DNA from: Elysia crispata
Taxonomy: Eukaryota > Mollusca > Gastropoda > Plakobranchidae
Length of the DNA stretch: 64,000 bases
NCBI GenBank assembly: GCA_033675545.1
Contig: JAWDGP010000906.1
Span: 1 to 64,000 of the forward strand
Reading direction: 5' to 3'
In this document: in pieces, positions 25,101 through 34,629 of the stretch
Layout: each line of letters begins with the position of its first letter
Numbering within the stretch: the stretch's first letter is position 1
Position numbers and translations under genes: made by a program
Notes under the pieces: generated by a model
The model's database searches: none
What the model was told of the DNA's origin: nothing
The model's input: the letters and a program-made list of their open reading frames with translations, nothing else

Positions 25101-28100
25101 TCATGGAAGCGCAAATAGTGTTTGAGGTCACATCATCGTGAGGTTGTGCATGCAGTCTCTAAGTCATCTGACTTTTGCTGATGTAACAGTCACTTCACCT
25201 CTCTATTGGTCTACTGCAAACTCTTATCTCTTTATATCAGAGTGATTGTACTTGTACACGTATCCCTCCCCTGTTCAATGACTTATCCAATCTCTCTGAA
25301 TCTGAGTCTGAATCTTGTCTGTTTGACTTCACGGAGGATGCTATCGCATGTGCTGCAAGTGTTGTAGGAGAATCTAAAGATGAACCAGAATGTGAAATTA
25401 AAACACCACCAACGGTGGATGAAAGAAGAAAAGCGACCATTAATCCAATGCATGATGATCGTAAAGGCAAACAGATCAATCAAATTATGTCAGAGTTCTG
25501 CGATGTCCTCACTTCATTACCTGGTCATACTCAAACAGTTCAATATGAAATCCATATCAGTTCAGATGAAATAGTCAGGGTGAAGCACTATCAGTTGCCC
25601 TTTGCTTCTCAAGAGTTTGTGAAAGAAGAAGTTAAGAAACTGTTGGAGAACAGGATGTGATTGAAACTTCAGTTAGTCCTTTAACTTCTCCCATAGAGCT
25701 GGTGAAAAACAAAGATGGCTCCTTTCGTCTTTGTATAGACTTTCGTAAAGTGAATGCTATTACTGTTCTAGATACAACGAATATTTCTGTTCCTGAAGAT
25801 CTTTTTGCCCAACTGTCTGACTCAACTATCTATATTCTCGTCCTGTGATGTGTCCAAAGCCTGTTGGTAAATTTCTATGCACCCTGATAGAAGACACTAT
25901 GCAGCTTTCCAGACTCCACTTGGCTTAATGCAGTGGAAAAGTGCTCCTGCAACTTTTTGTAGACTCATGACAATAGTTTTAAATGACACACCATCGTGAC
26001 TGCCTTTCTTTGATGACACTTTGCTCCAACCCGTACTTGGGAAGACCATTTCACTGGCCTTCGAAATCTACTTTCAACCTTTCAGGAACACGGTTTAACT
26101 TTCAATCATAGTAAGTTGGTTATTGGTCAGACTCCTATTCAGTTTCTTGGTCACTCTGTTTCGAATGGCACTCTGGTTCCTGTAGCTAGTCAAGTTTCAC
26201 AAGTCCTCGATCTTAAAACATCTTCAACTAAAAAACAGATAAGGAGTTCAATGGGTCTCATCTCATACTACAGAGTTGAATTCTCTGCCATTACCAGCCC
26301 ATTGACTGAACTTTTACGTAAGGGCAGTCCTGAGAAAGTAATATGGATACAAGAATGTGAACATGTGCTTCAGCGCATTCAGAAATTGCTAATTTAGGAT
26401 ACGGTTTTGATCATTCCAAATTTGCATGATGAGTTTGCTGTCAGAACAGATGTTTCTGATTATGGTGTGGGTGCTGCCCTGCTACAAAAAAGGCAAGATA
26501 TACTGAAGTCTTGTCGCTTCGTGAGTCGCAAGCTGCTCCCACGGGAAACTAAATATTTTGCCACTGAATGTGAAGCCTTAGTTACAGTGTTCTCTGTATC
26601 ACACTTCTACAGATTCATTCTTCTAAAACATTTCACCTTACAAACAGACCACAAGCCCTTGCTCTTCGTAAAGAAAGGAAGGGCTAAAAACTCCAGATTG
26701 ATGAGATAGGCTCTCGCCCTGCAAGAATTCTCGTTTTCCCTCTCCGCCGTACCTGGCAGTGAAACTGTCATGCTGATGCACTCTTCCGTTTGTTTTAGAC
26801 ACATCATCACCTCATACCAAAAAAAAAAGCCCACTAGGTTTATACATAAAAGCTAAAATTCCACCAGATATAGTCTTGAGTCATCTTGGTTCATGAGAGA
26901 TAACTGGAATACCATATGTGCAATACATACAATTATTACTTATTCCCGTCCAGTGCAGTTGCTTCACTGCACAGTTTCGAAATATTTCTTCTTGCAATGT
27001 TTTCTATTTTTGTATTATGTAACAATCTCTTGGCGTGAGTCGAGAAATTTCTTGCTGTGATCCTTGAGTGTTTAGATGTTTCAAACCTGGTGTGGTGATG
27101 CATTTCCTATTTTGTTTGCAGCAATTACTATAGATCCTCTTTACTTGGAAATGAGTTTATGGATCATTTACGAATGTTTGGTTTTGAATCTAGTAAACCT
27201 TACTTACATAAATCATTCGTGTCTTTTTGATTGAGTTAATTCAATAGTCTGTTTTTGCCATTCATGACTATTTGGGGCTATGGATTAATAAAAATATGTT
27301 TTACACTTTGACACGTATTATCCAATGAGCATGTTAGTATCTTATCCTTCACTAAATATGTTTCTTCCTCTTTTCAACAGTGATAGCCGCTGCATCCTTT
27401 TCGTCGTCAAAATCTGGATTTTGACTGGAGATGGCGGTAGAGTTGTAGTGCTTAAAATGTTAATTGTATGGAAGGGTTAATTTGAGAGTTTGTTTTTGTA
27501 AAGAATGCAAGAGTCAGCTTTGAGTGAATTGTACTTGAATTTTGTTTATGGTGTGATTGTGTTGTGACTTTTAATGAGTGGGAGTATAGAAGATATTTAA
27601 ACTAGGAGTTGCCACACTCAAGGCTTTTTTGCAAGAGACGAGAGCGGAGTGACCACAGAGGGATTGAAGCCATTTGTCCACAGCTCTGGTCTCCTTGAGC
27701 CACTAAGTGTTATATTATCTGACGGACCCAGTATTTATATTGTAATAGGTATTAATTATAATAACTATTATTTCAAATTGCAAGATAATTACATATAACA
27801 TTAAACTGTTTTAGAGCTGCCTAAACATCGTTTAGTATTACTGTGTGCAAGAGACTTACTTGTATGTCCTCAACTCCCAGTTTTAACGAATATTGCAATT
27901 TAGTGGTCTCATTATTAGGTCCTAATATATACTTCTTACCACACTTTTCTCATCAAGCCATTCAAATTGACCTTCCCCATTGCGATCGTGTAATCCAATC
28001 CAGTACGCTTGCCCACTATCTGCTGAAGCGTTTCCTGAAATGCAGGAAAAGGAGGAGTTGTTAGTTCTTTTTATTTATGTAAAAGATTTGTCACTGTCTG

Positions 28101-28474
28101 AGATTCAACTTAGCAATATCAAACAACCAAAAATTAATTAAAATACTTTTTCTCTTTCTCATTTGAATGTGCCATCAAGCCGTTGTATATAATTTGGACT
28201 TTCTAAGCCATATTTTACTTCCAAATGTAAAACATTTCAGTTACCAGGCTATCAGCAACTTTTTTTCAGTTTGTTGCACAATGAAAAACTCAAATCTAAA
28301 AAATATACCACCTACCCCAAATAAAATCATTCATGCTGTCATCAATAATTTTCACGAGGTCTCCTCCAACAGCTTGACAAGCAGCCCTTGCAGCAGTCCA
28401 CGATTTCTTATCTTCATACAGTTTGATGCATGTTCCAGACTGTGTGCTTTCGATCCACCCAGATGGGCAAGAAG
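395..28474 (-). CDS. Giant multi-CTLD protein gene (body only; both ends missing)
   Basis: Predicted extracellular lectin-like protein made of repeated long-form C-type lectin domains of 141 residues. Each module is encoded by exon A (159 bp), B (95 bp) and C (169 bp), with phases 1, 1, 0, 1 at successive borders, so modules join to each other in frame. Each domain has six cysteines, the WIGL core motif, and the calcium-site motifs QPN (exon C) and WND. With 16 complete modules in view plus exons near 28 kb, the product would exceed 2,200 residues if all are joined, more than the 8-10 CTLDs of vertebrate mannose-receptor family members. No signal-peptide exon is recognised upstream of 28,474, and the 3' end (stalk, membrane anchor or stop) would lie left of the window unless the stop in the leftmost module is real. 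That the modules form one transcript is an inference from phase and orientation. Confidence 0.75.
1699..2493 (-). CDS. CTLD module 2
   Basis: Exons: A 2335-2493, B 2004-2098, C 1699-1867. This is the leftmost module with a fully open frame. Exon B has the array-standard sequence (MSAANVQ, WIGL, FEWLDEKNM), so the change from the divergent module 1 to the homogenised core happens between these two copies. Exon C uses GAC where modules 3-9 use GAT in the DMDC segment, a silent difference shared with modules 10 and 14-17. Confidence 0.9.
3001..3795 (-). CDS. CTLD module 3
   Basis: Exons: A 3637-3795, B 3306-3400, C 3001-3169. The frame is open and the splice sites match the array consensus: acceptor after CTATGTGAAG for A, TTTCAG for B, CCTCAG for C; donors GTGAGT, GTAAGA and GTAAAA. 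No replacement difference from the consensus is seen. In non-coding markers it resembles modules 7 and 11. Confidence 0.9.
4303..5097 (-). CDS. CTLD module 4
   Basis: Exons: A 4939-5097, B 4608-4702, C 4303-4471. Open frame, consensus protein. The intron just after exon C has TTCTGCTTCT on the plus strand (instead of TTCCGCTTCT), a marker shared with modules 8, 9 and 13. Confidence 0.9.
5605..6399 (-). CDS. CTLD module 5
   Basis: Exons: A 6241-6399, B 5910-6004, C 5605-5773. Open frame, consensus protein. The polypyrimidine tract of exon A reads AAAACATTTT on the plus strand (not AAAATATTTT as in modules 3, 4, 7 and 8), a marker also seen in modules 9 and 13. Confidence 0.9.
6907..7700 (-). 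CDS. CTLD module 6
   Basis: Exons: A 7542-7700, B 7211-7305, C 6907-7075. Open frame, consensus protein. The intron between B and C is one base shorter than usual (CTCTCTTTTGAGG near 7,180-7,193), shared only with module 12. The intron after C has TTCCACCTG near 6,841, shared only with module 10, four modules away. Confidence 0.9.
8208..9002 (-). CDS. CTLD module 7
   Basis: Exons: A 8844-9002, B 8513-8607, C 8208-8376. Open frame, consensus protein. Its downstream intron has CACAAAACCCAAATG, shared with neighbouring module 6, and two private substitutions (GAAAAACTATG and GGTAGGCACC near 8,065-8,085). Confidence 0.9.
9510..10304 (-). CDS. CTLD module 8
   Basis: Exons: A 10146-10304, B 9815-9909, C 9510-9678. 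Open frame, consensus protein. The downstream intron has the AAAAAACGAAAG variant (near 9,316), seen after modules 8, 9 and 10 and again after 12, 13 and 14. Confidence 0.9.
10812..11606 (-). CDS. CTLD module 9, with two conservative replacements
   Basis: Exons: A 11448-11606, B 11117-11211, C 10812-10980. Open frame. Exon C encodes NSFITP where the consensus is NSLVTP, a rare replacement difference in this array, just before the WND calcium-site segment. Module 13 has a related change (NSLITP) at the same place. Confidence 0.9.
12115..12909 (-). CDS. CTLD module 10
   Basis: Exons: A 12751-12909, B 12420-12514, C 12115-12283. Open frame, consensus protein. The intron between this module and module 9 (about 11,790-11,840) carries an extra T in ATTCAATTTTTTTCAAC and CTTTCGTTTATAA, a pair of markers that recurs 5.2 kb away between modules 14 and 13. 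Confidence 0.9.
13417..14211 (-). CDS. CTLD module 11
   Basis: Exons: A 14053-14211, B 13722-13816, C 13417-13585. Open frame, consensus protein, and almost the same non-coding sequence as modules 3 and 7, again at four-module steps. Confidence 0.9.
14718..15511 (-). CDS. CTLD module 12
   Basis: Exons: A 15353-15511, B 15022-15116, C 14718-14886. Open frame, consensus protein. The B-C intron lacks one T (as in module 6). The downstream intron has CTCGTTGAGGTTC near 14,495 and TTTTTACGGTTT near 14,607, both shared only with module 13; this looks like a recent adjacent duplication. Confidence 0.9.
16018..16812 (-). CDS. CTLD module 13
   Basis: Exons: A 16654-16812, B 16323-16417, C 16018-16186. 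Open frame. Exon C encodes NSLITP (Val to Ile). Downstream intron markers near 15,795 and 15,908 pair it with module 12, while its Val-to-Ile position and its TTCTGC marker pair it with module 9. Confidence 0.9.
17321..18115 (-). CDS. CTLD module 14
   Basis: Exons: A 17957-18115, B 17626-17720, C 17321-17489. Open frame. The protein keeps the consensus, but the B-C intron is clearly different (GTATCATATTAAAC and ATGGAGAATAATT, about 17,525-17,585), a form shared with modules 15 and 17. Divergence from the homogenised core starts here. Confidence 0.9.
18624..19418 (-). CDS. CTLD module 15
   Basis: Exons: A 19260-19418, B 18929-19023, C 18624-18792. Open frame. Exon differences from the consensus are silent (for example ATA for ATT in FIC, GGC for GGA in GGDL, ACA-to-CTG context near 19,380), while its introns have several substitutions and small indels. 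Confidence 0.9.
19927..20722 (-). CDS. CTLD module 16 (last complete module before the array edge)
   Basis: Exons: A 20564-20722, B 20232-20326, C 19927-20095. Open frame. The A-B intron has one extra A. The exon A acceptor context differs (CTATATAAAG instead of CTATGTGAAG) but keeps AG. Remaining exon differences are silent. The flanking intron at 20,740-21,130 is the most diverged in the array and its conserved small hairpin near 21,010 is broken. Confidence 0.9.
21229..21581 (-). pseudogene. Module 17 fragment: intact exon C and 3' half of exon B
   Basis: Exon C (21229-21397) is open, with QPN, WND and normal splice sites. The expected exon B position keeps its donor (21534) and the codons for GEGQFEWLDEKNT, but the exon stops after about 47 bp at the shared CGCAATGG segment; its 5' part (acceptor, Gln-rich start, WIGL) is missing in this orientation and appears inverted immediately to the right. 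As it stands exon B has no acceptor, so this module cannot be spliced normally, although exon C alone could be used by the exons at 27.9-28.5 kb. Confidence 0.8.
21582..21660 (+). other. Inverted 5' half of CTLD exon B (fold-back junction)
   Basis: The plus strand here reads TCAGCCGCCTATGTGCAGG and on through the codons for AYWIGL and RNGEG, which is exon B sense sequence on the opposite strand to every other copy. It abuts the truncated minus-strand exon B, giving an interrupted palindrome around ATTGCGAT and GCGATCGCAAT. It then joins a diverged copy of the B-C intron (GAAACGTTCAGTTCAATCAG onward) that is back in the array orientation. Confidence 0.85.
21660..21729 (-). other. Diverged B-C intron piece of an older CTLD module
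   Basis: The segment aligns by eye with the intron between exons B and C of modules 14, 15 and 17 but with many differences. It ends where the left LTR begins. The matching continuation to exon B is found right after the right LTR (27,889-27,939), so the retrotransposon sits in this intron. Confidence 0.6.
21730..22174 (+). repeat. Left LTR
   Basis: Starts TGCCTAAGG and ends TTCTAACA. Shared blocks with the right LTR include TAAGTGTTATATT, TCTGACGGAC, CAAGATAATTACAT and AACTCCCAGTT, in the same order and spacing. Confidence 0.85.
22175..22520 (+). other. Retroelement leader region
   Basis: Between the left LTR and the first gag-like sequence. No clear primer-binding site is recognised. A perfect 6-bp stem (GGGCGA and TCGCCC) is present near 22,470-22,487. 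Confidence 0.4.
22530..22900 (+). pseudogene. gag remnant, N-terminal coiled-coil region
   Basis: Highly charged repeats of Glu, Lys and Arg (EKKR, RIEVE, EKRLEFE) followed, after a stop near 22,815, by KLKVEAELKRLEIQSKFKIQ. Such a charged coiled-coil Gag N-terminus is common in this retroelement group. Interrupted by stops and frame changes. Confidence 0.6.
22900..23556. other. Non-coding or inserted segment inside gag
   Basis: Continuity of gag is lost. A run of T at 23,186 and a GC-richer block at 23,330-23,500 without recognisable protein similarity suggest a small insertion, but no terminal repeats were found. Confidence 0.35.
23557..23835 (+). pseudogene. gag remnant, central (capsid-like) region
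   Basis: An open stretch of 92 codons, with a likely core from MEARLSNDENFD; contains YFDQWTGLAE and ILKERILESC, in the style of Gag capsid helices of Gmr1/Mag-like elements. It precedes the zinc knuckles, which lie in a different frame (shift near 23,832). Confidence 0.6.
23832..24236 (+). pseudogene. gag remnant, nucleocapsid with two zinc knuckles
   Basis: Arg/Ser-rich linker followed by two CCHC-type knuckles. The second, CDNCGKHGHIRSRC, has the full CX2CX4HX4C spacing. The first, CFHCNKPGHTKREY, has lost the last Cys. Such knuckles bind the element's RNA during packaging. Confidence 0.8.
24240..24840 (+). pseudogene. Aspartic protease remnant
   Basis: Near 24,480-24,560 the frame reads VEACVLET then, after a stop, VADVILGNICGL, which matches the C-terminal part of retropepsins (ILGN followed by Gly-Leu). 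The catalytic DTG is not recognised. The rest of the interval is degenerate. Confidence 0.5.
24842..25141 (+). pseudogene. Integrase N-terminal (HHCC zinc-binding) remnant, upstream of RT
   Basis: An open frame without ATG reads LQHLVLPNAHKV, then HAGFYKKFRIGQ and QYSWPSMAVDIQ, closely following the pattern of the integrase HHCC region (LVLP, AH, HxG, K-x-R-I, YWPxM-x-xDI). A frame change after HTTY leads to CQMEAPAKYDKP, which fits the segment after the zinc-binding cysteines. The catalytic core (DDE) is not visible between here and the reverse transcriptase and is probably deleted. Confidence 0.65.
25237..26397 (+). pseudogene. Reverse transcriptase remnant (Ty3/gypsy type)
   Basis: Segments in order: acidic linker and SEFCDVLTSLPGHTQ (25,487 on), VKKLLENRM then, after a stop and frame change, SPIELVKNKDGSFRLCIDFR, then TPLGLMQWKSAPATFCRLM, then FFDD in place of the usual Y[IV]DD, and QFLGHSVS, SSMGLISYYR, SAITSPLTELL. 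The motifs have typical gypsy RT spacing. Stops at several places and loss of the consensus active site show that it is inactive. Confidence 0.85.
26401..26799 (+). pseudogene. RNase H remnant ending pol
   Basis: Reads FAVRTDVSDYGVGAALLQ (RNase H first Asp), ATECEALV (Glu) and LQTDHKPLLF (TDHxPL), typical of gypsy RNase H. A stop at 26,707 breaks it; another frame continues LALQEFSFSL and ends with ADALFRLF followed by a stop near 26,799. No integrase follows. Confidence 0.8.
26800..27448 (+). other. Retroelement 3' non-coding region
   Basis: About 650 bp without a usable frame between the end of pol and the right LTR. No integrase motif seen. A weak purine-rich stretch lies just before the LTR. 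Confidence 0.5.
27449..27888 (+). repeat. Right LTR
   Basis: Starts TGCTTAAAATG and ends near TTTTAAC. Matches the left LTR over its length, with many substitutions and small indels. Confidence 0.85.
27940..28034 (-). CDS. CTLD exon B of the most upstream array 1 module
   Basis: 95 bp, acceptor ATTTCAG, donor GTAAGA. Encodes NASADSGQAYWIGL, then RNGEGQFEWLDEKSV. The sequence is open and resembles the divergent module 1 (ADSGQ) more than the array core (AANVQ). The next exon C in the transcription direction is 6.5 kb away at 21,397, beyond the LTR element. Confidence 0.85.
28316..28474 (-). CDS. CTLD exon A of the most upstream array 1 module
   Basis: 159 bp, acceptor TTAAG, donor GTAGGT. 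Encodes SCPSGWIESTQSGTC, the KKSW segment with Ala for Asp after SWT, CQAVGGDLVKII and DDSMNDFIWG. Intact and in the same phase as all other A exons, so an upstream exon ending in phase 1 is required. No further CTLD exon is seen to the right until 57 kb; the A-B intron here (281 bp) is longer than in the array. Confidence 0.85.
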
Positions 28475-29837
<1,363 letters not shown>

Positions 29838-29994
29838 GCCAGAATCATTTGTATAAATTTACCATTGCATGCAGTTGACAAATTTAAAACGGCAAAATTA
29901 TACTAAAATATAAGTATTGTATACCGAAACTATCATGACATTGCATATTTAAATTTATGTTAATAAATTTAGTTTGCGTAGTTTTATCATTAGC

Positions 29995-30100
29995 ATATAC
30001 AAATATTCACACTGGCCAGTCAACGGGTGAATTTGGTAGAGCGTTCGTTTGACAAAAAGGACATTCTGGTCCCAATTCTTGCCTTGAGCATCTTGAGGTT
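29995..30100 (+). repeat. Possible tRNA-derived SINE fragment
   Basis: TTTGGTAGAGCGTTCG resembles a pol III A box and GGTCCCAATTC a degenerate B box about 40 bp on. Single copy in the window. Confidence 0.3.
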
Positions 30101-31407
30101 TGTGCATTGTATATAAGGAACGTATTCTTGGTTTGATAACTTTAGGAATTATGGGAAAATAAAATTTATATCAAAGAACTAACAAATTATTGAATGTATT
30201 TTAGTTCACATTGAAATGAACCTGCCATTTGAATCCGTGTAAGCACTTTTTAAGAGCTGCTATGTAAATTAATTTTAATGATGTAATTAATAATTTTTCC
30301 TTAAGATTTTGTTCACTTAAGAATTCGGAGTTAAGTTTGCAGCGAAAACTTTATGTTCTCGGAATGCGATCGACACCAGAGTGATTCAGACAATGGTGTT
30401 CTTCTTATTACAGGTGAAATCGACTTTATGACAATGGAAATAAAAGAAAATGTCGAAGAGTTTGCTATGCCTCCATCTGAGAAAGAACTAACTTTCAAAT
30501 GTCGTTGTAGGTTAAACAAAGAGATACCCGGCCGAGTAGGATTCAGAACATCATAAAGACCGAATGTAATCTACAGGTTGTTGCGACGTTGAATTTTGTA
30601 AACAGAAACTATTCTTGTTGCATATCTTGAATATTAAGTTTTGTTATAATTTCTAGGAAGATACGAAAACGAAACAAAACAAGACAAAAGCTGAGGAGAA
30701 AATACAAAAACAGCTACAAAGACGAAATGGCGCTGAGCGGCATAAAGTGACGTTGGGCGACACAAATCAGAAGAAACGATGTATTATTACCGTCGAATTC
30801 GCGATAGTTTAAACAAGCCTAAAAAACAACTGATAAACAGAAAAAGGTAAAGGACTTCACAATTGCTGAGATCCCCCCCCCAAAAAAAATGAAAACGATT
30901 GGAAGGCAATTTAAATCACAGCTGAAAGCTATGATTTTCAATGATTGTTAATAAAAGGCAGAATATTAAAAAATTTAATGTACATTATGATGCCAGATTG
31001 CACTTGAGGTCCTTATAAAATGTTCACCACGCTTAAAATAACTCTTATATAGTCCTGTGGCACAGAGAAAAAATCTTTGTACGAAAGAAACCCTTCTTAA
31101 AAATGGTTGCCACTCTTTCGTTTGTACCAAAAGCCATCTTCATGTGGTTATTTTTTGAAAAATTTGCATTTTTTTCCTGCTTTGTATAATTCTAGGTTGT
31201 TTGGCCTTTATCTTATACAGGCCAATTCTTTATATTTATGCATACACAAAAAATATAAAACGAAATAAATCTTGGTGCCACCAAGAACAGCATTACATAG
31301 GGATGGCTTGAAACACTTTTGCGTTGATGTGTAAGAAAAATCCTTACTTTTGTATCTGCTCAAGTCGAGCACTTTGCGACATTTTTTAAAAAACTAAAAT
31401 TGATCAT

Positions 31408-31410
<3 letters not shown>
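30101..31410. other. Interval without recognised gene
   Basis: A 67-codon plus-strand frame at 30,353-30,556 (acidic, with ITGEIDFMTMEIKENVEE) is the only open stretch of note. No homologue or splice pattern recognised. A C-run and A-run lie at 30,872-30,889. Confidence 0.3.
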
Positions 31411-31452
<42 letters not shown>

Positions 31453-31526
31453 AGGGAGGGAGGGAAAGGGAGGGGAAGCGAGAGAGACGGAGGGAGGGAG
31501 GGAGAGAGAGAGAGAGGGAGGGAGAT
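31411..31526. repeat. (GA)n and GGGA-rich low-complexity tract
   Basis: Pure GA to about 31,445, then GGGA and GAGG variants. Confidence 0.95.
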
Positions 31527-32500
31527 AGCAACGTTCTTAATCCATGGGTTCTTTTTATAACCCGTTGTATTGGAATCTCGCTGATCCATTGATGCTGGAG
31601 TCATCTAATGTGCGTCGAAATGACTTTATCAATGAAGTATTAAGAAAACATAATTATAACTGCTCCGTAGCTATATTATAATTATAATGTTAACAATAAC
31701 CAATGGGAAGTATGATTCCTATGAAGATCCCTTAGAATTTTTCATGATATTATAATGGTGTTAATTTTTAAATCTGCTTTTGAAAATATTTTTTTTTTAT
31801 AATTATATGAAATCTTATTTATTTCTTTCACGGTAAAGAAATTCGTGGCCCAAAGACACATTGTCAACAGTTGATATAATGGCAGCTATCGGGTGTACGA
31901 TACCCATCATTATTTCTCAGCCAATTTAACACACTATCTGTATTTTTAGGGTATTCGCTATTATTTTTTTATTGAAAACCTTTCTTCTGACATAAACTTG
32001 CAGATTAAATGCATTGAAAAAAAGTTGGAAGTTACAGTTATAGCGCATGGGTTTTGTTATCTTTTTTTTTTTGTAACTTAACGGGGCCACAGTCGAGAGA
32101 ATATGTTTATTCCTCTTTTTTTCAAGCATTAGTACAAATTTGTGGGTAGCAAGCTATGAAGCTGATCACGGAAACCATCCTCACAATGAAAGTAATGCCG
32201 TTACTGATATTTCATATCGGATAGGGGGACATTAGATTGAAAACCGCACACGAGATTTGAATTAATAATCACATTTAGAAATATTCCCTGAAGAAATCGA
32301 CCAAGAATTGTCAAAAGATATGTTGTAACAATTGGTTTTTGCATAGGTAACAAAAGAAAATCAAATATTATCGAACAAAAAGAAGACTACTTATAAAGAT
32401 ACAAATTTAGAGAAAAGAAGGAAAATTCGAAAAGAATTCTTGTCAAACAAAATGACCAAAAAGCTAAAATGGACAAAATTGAAAATTCTTAGTAGCACCT
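31527..32500. other. AT-rich interval without recognised gene
   Basis: No exon, tRNA or repeat family recognised. Confidence 0.35.
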
Positions 32501-32509
32501 ACCCTAAAA

Positions 32510-34625
32510 AGCATTATAATAAGAGGTAAAGAAAAGATAGAAAAGAATTTTGAAAGAGACAATATGAAATGAGTTTGGAAAGGAATGGATGTAATGAGAG
32601 GTCGCAAAAGAAAGATTGAATGTGAGACGCTGAAAGAAAATGTTCAGTGCGGTAATGATTTAAACAAGTTTTTTGCAAGGTTCGGTTGTCATGATTTTGA
32701 AAACGAAAGAGAGTAGGAAAAATACACTGGAAGAAAGATTCATATGGGTAGATCAAAGGATTGTGTTCAAAGAAGATGAGATATACACTATATAAAATGA
32801 AGGAAACTAAAAAAAAAAGCCTCGGAATCGGATAGTGTAAGATCAAATGTTCTGTAACGATGTGCCGAGTAATTGTCCGGCTCCTTTGTACTATTTTTAA
32901 TACGTTTCTTAGGCGATGTACAGTACCAGGAGTATGGGAAATGTATTGTTTTCTTCCCCCCCTCCAAAAAAAAAAAACAAAAAAAAAAAACCACTTAAAT
33001 AAAGTGAATCATCTATGTCCTATTGCTTTAACATTTTAGGTTATGAAAGCTTTTGAAAAATGTGTTATGCCTCATATTAACAAAATCGTTGGCAATTTCT
33101 TGGATTCCTACAATATACGTATGAAGTAAAAAAGAGGCGTAGGTGACGCAATTATACATGTTTTGAATAATATGTATACAACCTTGGACAAGTTTGAGGC
33201 AAGTCTTATATTCTATAACTTTTCCAGCTCATTATATACCATTCAACCCCAGTGATTGTGAGAGAAGCTAAAAGAAAATGAATGTTTATCCATCTCTCAT
33301 TCTTTGGACACTTGATTATTTTACTCCTAGCCACAGTTTCTTAGATTTTGCCCCACATTAACATCAAATATAATCAAAACAAGTACTGGGGCCTCACAAG
33401 GAACAGTTTTATCACCTTTTCTTTTCTCTATACACTCATGAGATTGCAGGTCTGAACATGACGACTGTATTATGGACAAATACGCAAACGACTGTAATGA
33501 AAGGACTTATTACAAATGATCACGATCTTAAATGAAAAGTAGAAATAAACTGTTTTGTTGACTGGTGAAACCATCTGGTCCTAGATATAAGTATATTTTA
33601 ACAAATGGTGAATAATCCTAAAGCTATAATAGTTATGGGAAAATAAGTACAACAGTAGAAAGTTTTCAATACCTTGGCGTTGTTCTAAATCATAAGCTCA
33701 CGTGGAAAAATAATATACATGTAATTGTTAGTAAAAATCAAAACAAGAATGTGTTGTTTAAGGAAATTCAGGTCTTTTAAAACAAATCTAAATGTACTTC
33801 AAATATTTTAATCGTAAATGATCTGCAGTGTTTTAAGTTTTTGTTTCATCTTTTGGGCAGGTAACATGCAAAACAAGAAAGGACAGACTTTACCAAATAA
33901 TAAAATAAAAAAGCAGGTGGATAGTATGTAAAAAAAAATGACAACCTAGACACATTATTTCAACGATGTGCGGCAAACAAAATGTTAGAAATCATAAAAG
34001 ACCCACGCATCCACTACATAAAGAATATGGCAGCAGTCATTTAGATCTAGAGCGTAGCGGTAGGTAAAGAGCGCTAAACACAAGAACAGACACTCAAACC
34101 TCTTTCTTCCAAAATCAATAACACTATTCAATGATTAATTTAAAAGGTAAAGACTTGACAAGAAGTGTGTAAATACTACCAGGCCTAAAGAAAACTAACT
34201 GCAATATCTTTTTCATACTTCATGAATAATAAATGTTAAATTCATTATGCTCTTTAAACTTTAAGATGTGATTAAAGAAAATTAATACTATTATTATGCA
34301 CTATTTATCTATTCCTTTCAATCTGTACAAGGTATTCTTTTAGATAATTCTATATGACATTTTTAATCCTTCCATCCATGAATGGTTTACGAATCTCTAA
34401 ACTTACTCTCTATAATATACTACTAGCTCTATTTAGAAACATAAATGTTTATATGTATATAAATAAATATATATATATATATATATACATTTACATATAT
34501 AATTTTTTTTCCATTTACAATGTATATTTATTGTTTGTATTTATGTCTTTTTTATATTAATTGGCATCTCAATTTTGAATTTCCCCAAGAGGGATGAATA
34601 AAGTCAATCTTATCTTATCTGATCT
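32510..34625 (+). mobile_element. Decayed Rex1/CR1-like LINE, RT region and 3' end
   Basis: Plus-strand pieces in several frames follow reverse transcriptase order: LNKFFARFGCHDFENE (32,655 on), VPGVWEM, VMKAFEKCVMPHINKI (33,040 on), GVGDAIIHVLNNMYTTLDK, the GAPQGTVLSPFLFS-like motif near 33,390-33,430 (in pieces), KYAND where YADD is expected, and FQYLGVVLNHKLTWKNNI (33,665 on). The 3' end reads GAATTTCCCCAAGAGGGATG, AATAAAG and a short run of TTATC units, the usual tail of this LINE group. Many stops show it is dead. Confidence 0.75.
34468..34488. repeat. (TA)n microsatellite inside LINE 3' end
   Basis: About ten TA units within AT-rich sequence. Confidence 0.85.
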
Positions 34626-34629
34626 TGAC

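Larger units (their letters stand above)
21730..27888 (+). mobile_element. Decayed Ty3/gypsy-type LTR retrotransposon, Gmr1-like domain order
   Basis: Two direct repeats of about 440 bp (21730-22174 and 27449-27888) flank plus-strand remnants of gag, protease, integrase zinc-binding region, reverse transcriptase and RNase H. The reading frame is broken by many stops and frameshifts. Integrase-like sequence is found before the reverse transcriptase and none after RNase H, whose frame ends at a stop near 26,799 followed by about 650 bp of non-coding sequence. The two LTRs differ at many positions, so the insertion is old. A target-site duplication is not evident. Confidence 0.85.
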
